Assembly: GCA_028824575.1 (NCBI GenBank)
Contig: JAPPDN010000497.1
Coordinates: 1 to 17,175 of the forward strand
DNA length: 17,175 nucleotides
Source of the DNA: Candidatus Poribacteria bacterium
Lineage (GTDB): Bacteria > Poribacteria > WGA-4E > WGA-3G
Direction: 5' to 3'
Below the pieces are notes generated by a model. The model had not been told where the DNA came from, did no database searches, and was given only the letters and a program-made list of their open reading frames with translations. How positions within the stretch are numbered: position 1 is the stretch's first letter; the number at the start of each line of letters is the position of its first letter. Both the position numbers and the translations under genes were made by a program. Positions 13,957 to 17,175 of this stretch are shown here, in pieces.

Positions 13957-15024
13957 TTGGAATTAACTGAGTATCGCGACCAGATCAACGAAATTGACGA
14001 CCAGATTTTAGCACTGCTACAGAAGCGAGCAGAGGTTTCCAAGAAGGTCGGGGCGGTGAAAGCAGAAACAGGCGTTGCGCAGGTTTATGTTCCGCATCGG
14101 CAGAAGCAAGTTATTGCACGCTTGATGGCACAAAATGATGGTAAGATCCCCGAAGATGCGCTTGAAGCGATCTGGACCGAAATATTATCTGCCTCCCGTT
14201 CTTTGCAGGAACCCGAGCGCGTCGCCTTTCTTGGGCCAGTTGGTAGTTTCGGACACTTGGCGGCTCGATATCATTTCGGCGCGTTAACTGAATTTATCCC
14301 TATCCATCCGCAGGTTGACATCTTTACTGAGGTTGAATCTGGTAGAGCAGATTACGGTGTGGTCGCTATCGAAAATTCGCTGCAAGGCACTGTTCGCGAT
14401 GTTTTAGAACGCTTCCAACACACACCCTTGTGGATCTGTGCAGAGACATTTCAGCCGATAAAACAGCACTTGTTGTCAAAGTCGCCGCTCGCAGAAATTC
14501 GGTGTATTTACTCGCATCCACAACCTTTCGCGCAATGCAGGGCATGGCTCAGCAGGCATCTCGGTAATGTTGAACAGATTGAAGTTGTCAGTACATCTGA
14601 AGCCGCACAACGTGCTTCACAAGAACTATCAGCGGCTGCGATTGCAAGTGAACTCGCAAGCGAGATTTATCAGATTCCAATTGTTGCAAACGCCATTATG
14701 GATGAACCGAATAACACAACCCGCTTCTTTATCATCGGGAGTCAGATGTCGGACCCAAGCGGACATGATCGGACCTCGCTCTTTTTTGCAGTTCGAGACA
14801 AAATTGGGGCACTCCACCAAGCCCTCGGGGTTTTGGAGAAAGCCCAGTTGAGTCTAACTTATCTTGAATCTCTCCCATCACGAGTCAAACCCTGGGAGTA
14901 TGTCTTCTTTGCTGAGATGAAGGGCCATATCGCTGACGAACGGGTCCTTGTGGCACTTGGGCAGCTTGAAAAAGTGTGTCAGAATGTCAATGTTATCGGA
15001 TCCTATCCGCGTGGGACGCCATGA
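13957..15024 (+). CDS. pheA: Bifunctional chorismate mutase/prephenate dehydratase (P-protein)
   Basis: The protein converts chorismate to prephenate and then to phenylpyruvate in phenylalanine synthesis. Residues 1-85 are an AroQ chorismate mutase; R7, R24 and K35 align with E. coli R11, R28 and K39. At the place of the usual P-E-R-E helix start it has P-H-R-Q (46-49), so the conserved Glu is probably Gln. Residues 90-270 are prephenate dehydratase with VAFLGPVGSFGHLAA, VVAIENSLQGTV and the catalytic TTRF at 254-257. Residues 275-355 are the regulatory ACT domain with GAL. The Phe-binding ESRP motif reads ESLP (304-307), which may weaken feedback inhibition. The length of 355 aa is normal. 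The start is TTG, with GGAGA 8-9 bases upstream. The TGA stop overlaps the ATG of queG by 4 bases. Confidence 0.93.
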   Translation: MELTEYRDQINEIDDQILALLQKRAEVSKKVGAVKAETGVAQVYVPHRQKQVIARLMAQNDGKIPEDALEAIWTEILSASRSLQEPERVAFLGPVGSFGHLAARYHFGALTEFIPIHPQVDIFTEVESGRADYGVVAIENSLQGTVRDVLERFQHTPLWICAETFQPIKQHLLSKSPLAEIRCIYSHPQPFAQCRAWLSRHLGNVEQIEVVSTSEAAQRASQELSAAAIASELASEIYQIPIVANAIMDEPNNTTRFFIIGSQMSDPSGHDRTSLFFAVRDKIGALHQALGVLEKAQLSLTYLESLPSRVKPWEYVFFAEMKGHIADERVLVALGQLEKVCQNVNVIGSYPRGTP

Positions 15025-16166
15025 TGTTAGCACTAACGCAACAAATTCATACGCACGCAAAAGAACTCGGATTTGAACTCGTCGGGATTACACCCGCGGC
15101 ACAGAGTGAAACAATTGCGCGTTATCGGCAATGGGTAGAAAGCGGTTATGCCGGGAAAATGAGTTATCTCAAAAAGCATCTCCCGCTCAAGGCTGATGTC
15201 CGTCAACTTATGGCAGAGGCGAAATCTGTTATCAGTCTCGCAATGAACTATTACACGCTTGATCCACCGAAAGTCTTCGCAGATGACCCCGCACGTGGAC
15301 AGATTTCCCGTTACGCTTGGGGCGACGACTATCACGATGTCATCCGTCAACGTCTTTCTGAACTCATTGGTTTTATTCGGCAGACAGCTGAAACCGAATT
15401 GAAAACTCGCGTTTGTGTTGATACCGCGCCCATCATCGAAAGGGAATATGCCCAAAAGGCAGGTATCGGCTGGATCGGCAAGAATACCAATCTAATCCAT
15501 TGGCGTTCCGGGTCTTGGTATTTCCTCGCGGAGGTACTCATCAATGTCGACTTGGAATCAGATACCCCTTCCCTCCGCGGGAGTTGTGGGACTTGTACAC
15601 GCTGTATTGAAGCATGTCCGACGGATGCAATTATTGAACCGAATCTCCTTGATTCTCGACTTTGCATCTCTTATCTGACTATCGAACTGAAAGAGAGCAT
15701 TCCAAAGGCATTACGCCCAAAAATCGGCAAATTAATCTTTGGGTGCGATATCTGCCAAGAGGTCTGTCCATGGAATAGTAAAGCTGTACCGACGGACGAG
15801 CCAGCGTTCCAACCCCGAGACGGAAACCTTACGCCTAAATTGCTATCGCTTATCGGTATGACACAACACGAGTTTAGCCGAAGGTTCAAGGGAAGTCCGA
15901 TCAAACGTACCAAACGCCGCGGGTTCTTGCGGAATGTCCTCGTCGCTATCGGTAATTGGGGCGAACCGCGCGCCGTTCCTGCACTCAAAGATGCCTTAGT
16001 TGATGACGAACCTTTGGTGCGGAGCCATGCCGCTTGGGCATTGGGAAAAATCGGAGGCGATACCGCCAAGCAGATACTACAGACGCAACTAACTGTTGAA
16101 ACCGAACAAGAAGTAATCGCTGAAATTCAGGACGCTATTTCAGAAACAGAGCAATCATCACGGTAG
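15021..16166 (+). CDS. queG: Epoxyqueuosine reductase
   Basis: QueG reduces epoxyqueuosine to queuosine in tRNA, using cobalamin and two [4Fe-4S] clusters in the cytoplasm. The 381-aa length matches the family. The catalytic Asp sits in VDTAP at D134, and GIGWIGKN follows as usual. Cluster ligands are C189, C192, C195, C199 (CGTCTRCIEACP) and C215, C242, C245, C249 (CDICQEVCPWN). The C-terminal 70 residues are HEAT-like repeats (AVPALKDALVDDEPLVRSHA), which bind tRNA in the family. The ATG at 15021 overlaps the pheA stop as ATGA, so translation is probably coupled; ATG 15024 is an equal alternative. Phenylalanine synthesis and queuosine formation are not linked, so the overlap reflects packing. 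Confidence 0.95.
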   Translation: MMLALTQQIHTHAKELGFELVGITPAAQSETIARYRQWVESGYAGKMSYLKKHLPLKADVRQLMAEAKSVISLAMNYYTLDPPKVFADDPARGQISRYAWGDDYHDVIRQRLSELIGFIRQTAETELKTRVCVDTAPIIEREYAQKAGIGWIGKNTNLIHWRSGSWYFLAEVLINVDLESDTPSLRGSCGTCTRCIEACPTDAIIEPNLLDSRLCISYLTIELKESIPKALRPKIGKLIFGCDICQEVCPWNSKAVPTDEPAFQPRDGNLTPKLLSLIGMTQHEFSRRFKGSPIKRTKRRGFLRNVLVAIGNWGEPRAVPALKDALVDDEPLVRSHAAWALGKIGGDTAKQILQTQLTVETEQEVIAEIQDAISETEQSSR

Positions 16167-16168
16167 TA

Positions 16169-16186
16169 GGCACACGCCGTTGTGCC
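16169..16186 (+). other. Short GC-rich hairpin after queG
   Basis: GGCACA (16169-16174) pairs with TGTGCC (16181-16186) around a 6-base loop, starting 3 bases after the queG stop. No T-run follows, so it is not a classical terminator. It could stabilise the mRNA 3' end or affect the next gene, whose GGAGG lies 9 bases downstream. Confidence 0.35.
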
Positions 16187-16209
16187 GTTCACACGGAGGT
16201 AGAAAAACA

Positions 16210-16839
16210 GTGCGTGAAACAACAAATGGGCATCATCAAATTCCATCTCCCGGTGCTGGGACTAATGGACTCGCATGGCGAGGGGCATCACTCTGGAGCG
16301 TTGAAGGTGTCGGCCCCATCCATGAAATTGATCCTGAGACCGGTGAGGTTTTGCTAACACTTACGCCGCCTTACCCAGGTAGTGCCGGTTTGGAGTGGGC
16401 AGATGAGCATCTTTGGTACAATAGTATATGGCAACAGACATTTTACAAACTCACAGTACCGGATTTGGAGGTCGTCACAACCTTTTCATCGCCCGCAGAG
16501 GGACCGCACGGGTTGGCATGGGATGGTGAGCATCTCTGGAGCGTTGACATGAACACGGGGCGGTTCATCAAACAGTGTCCTGAAACTGGGGAAATCCTTG
16601 CTGAACTTCAAACCCCTGGCGGACGCGCACACGGACTCGCATGGGATGGCGAGGCACTTTGGAACGCCGATACAAATGACCATGTTATTTACCGAATTCA
16701 TCCCGAATCTGGTGAAGTGATCGATTCCGTTTCATGTCCAAGCGAACCGCACGGGTTAACTTGGGACGGCACGGCGTTATGGTATGGCGAAGATAAAGCA
16801 AAAACGATCTATAGACTCAACATAACGGAGAGAAAATAA
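16210..16839 (+). CDS. Five-repeat beta-propeller protein
   Basis: The protein of about 209 aa has five repeats of 40-41 residues, each with a GLxWDGxxLW-like core at about 20, 60, 101, 142 and 182. The last repeat has a strand (TIYRLN) but lacks its outer strand, and the N-terminal HHQIPSPGAG could supply it, as in velcro closure of a propeller. This suggests one complete five-bladed propeller. The GTG at 16210 is chosen because GGAGG (16195-16199) lies 10 bases upstream; an upstream TTG at 16180 has no such site. No signal peptide is visible, so it is probably cytoplasmic. There is no catalytic motif. Glutamine cyclotransferase is a known five-bladed family, but I see no active-site residues that would prove it. 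It lies 43 bp after queG. Confidence 0.75.
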   Translation: MRETTNGHHQIPSPGAGTNGLAWRGASLWSVEGVGPIHEIDPETGEVLLTLTPPYPGSAGLEWADEHLWYNSIWQQTFYKLTVPDLEVVTTFSSPAEGPHGLAWDGEHLWSVDMNTGRFIKQCPETGEILAELQTPGGRAHGLAWDGEALWNADTNDHVIYRIHPESGEVIDSVSCPSEPHGLTWDGTALWYGEDKAKTIYRLNITERK

Positions 16840-16945
16840 ATTTCCGAAGAAACGCTACCAAGTAAAGAATTGTTTCACCGCAGCTTAAACACATTTCTGT
16901 AGGTTCAGCGTATCGGGATAACGTCAAATAGTGAGGGGAAGAAAA
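16840..16945. other. Intergenic gap before the FG-GAP gene
   Basis: This 106-bp stretch has no gene, strong hairpin or heptamer repeat. I see no convincing promoter pair. It ends in GAGGGGAAG, which serves as the ribosome binding site of the next gene. Confidence 0.5.
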
Positions 16946-17175
16946 TTGAAAAAATTACAGATAACCGTGCTAACTCTGCTCCTCGGAATCGGGTTAGCGA
17001 TACAAAGCAGTGCTGACCGAGTGCAACTCAATACAAGTGCCGCTGTCATTCACGATAATCTCGGTGAGAGTGTCGGTATGAGCGGCGATTACGCAATGGT
17101 GGGTGTCCCAAATGATGATACCGACGACGGCAGAAATGCGGGTTCGGTCAAAGTCTTTCTTCGGAGTGAAACCGG
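16946..17175 (+). CDS. FG-GAP repeat protein, 5' part only
   Basis: The frame starts at TTG 16946, about 7 bases after GAGGGG, and stays open to the window edge (76 full codons). It opens with MKKLQITVLTLLLGIGLAIQ and SSA before Asp, a clear Sec signal peptide. The next residues, with DNLGESVGMSGDYAMVGVPN and then GSVKVFLRSET, follow the FG-GAP (integrin-type propeller) repeat pattern in which a G-x-S-V strand is followed by GDYA-x-VG-P. Proteins of this type are secreted or surface-exposed and often adhesive or calcium-binding. The rest of the gene lies outside the window. Confidence 0.75.
   Translation, partial: MKKLQITVLTLLLGIGLAIQSSADRVQLNTSAAVIHDNLGESVGMSGDYAMVGVPNDDTDDGRNAGSVKVFLRSET

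Noticed and set aside
5647..15024. Genome-wide reassignment of TGA to an amino acid
   Set aside because: At least three genes (stops at 6048, 6814 and 15024) end in TGA just where the next ribosome binding site or start codon lies, so TGA works as a stop.

Overview
The window looks like chromosomal DNA of an uncultured, double-membraned bacterium. Several features support an outer membrane: an Omp85-type barrel with a C-terminal Phe, two lipoboxes and Sec-type signal peptides. The mix of a PIG-L deacetylase fused to Ig-like and ThuA-like modules, a Gfo/Idh/MocA oxidoreductase, an FG-GAP protein and many 7-bp-period repeats between genes recalls Candidatus Poribacteria. That placement is an inference from gene style, not from a marker gene.

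Layout. (1) Positions 1-3920 hold a secreted PIG-L deacetylase (+) that converges on a Gfo/Idh/MocA oxidoreductase (-) with an 8-bp gap. (2) Positions 3972-5222 (-) hold an AT-rich two-gene unit, a DUF6978-like gene followed by a DUF1828/DUF1829-like gene, with its own sigma70-like promoter. It looks like accessory DNA. (3) Positions 5223-5646 form a divergent intergenic region with promoters facing both ways, a 10-bp-period TTCGC array and a small tandem repeat. (4) Positions 5647-17175 are a same-strand run: a TPR lipoprotein, a CsgG/LpoB-like lipoprotein, a large metallopeptidase/TolB-propeller/Omp85-barrel protein, a UPF0182 membrane protein, a small DUF5069 gene with an in-frame TGA, PheA (chorismate mutase/prephenate dehydratase), QueG (epoxyqueuosine reductase), a five-repeat beta-propeller protein, and the 5' end of an FG-GAP repeat protein cut by the window edge.

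Two things stand out. First, the DUF5069 gene at 13597-13842 has a strong ribosome binding site and one in-frame TGA at codon 42. The TGA falls where I recall Cys in related proteins, and the frame stays open for 39 more sense codons. A 7-bp hairpin with a UGGA loop follows at the spacing of a bacterial SECIS element. This is a candidate selenoprotein. Other genes here end in TGA, so the code itself is standard. Second, the gene boundaries between 6815 and 13956 carry five copies of an inverted heptamer repeat, with internal hairpins whose stems covary. One copy lies inside a gene and encodes the hydrophobic core of its signal peptide.

Functionally, the 5647-10040 block looks like cell-envelope machinery. 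PheA and QueG overlap by 4 bp and are probably translationally coupled although their pathways are unrelated (phenylalanine synthesis and tRNA queuosine modification).
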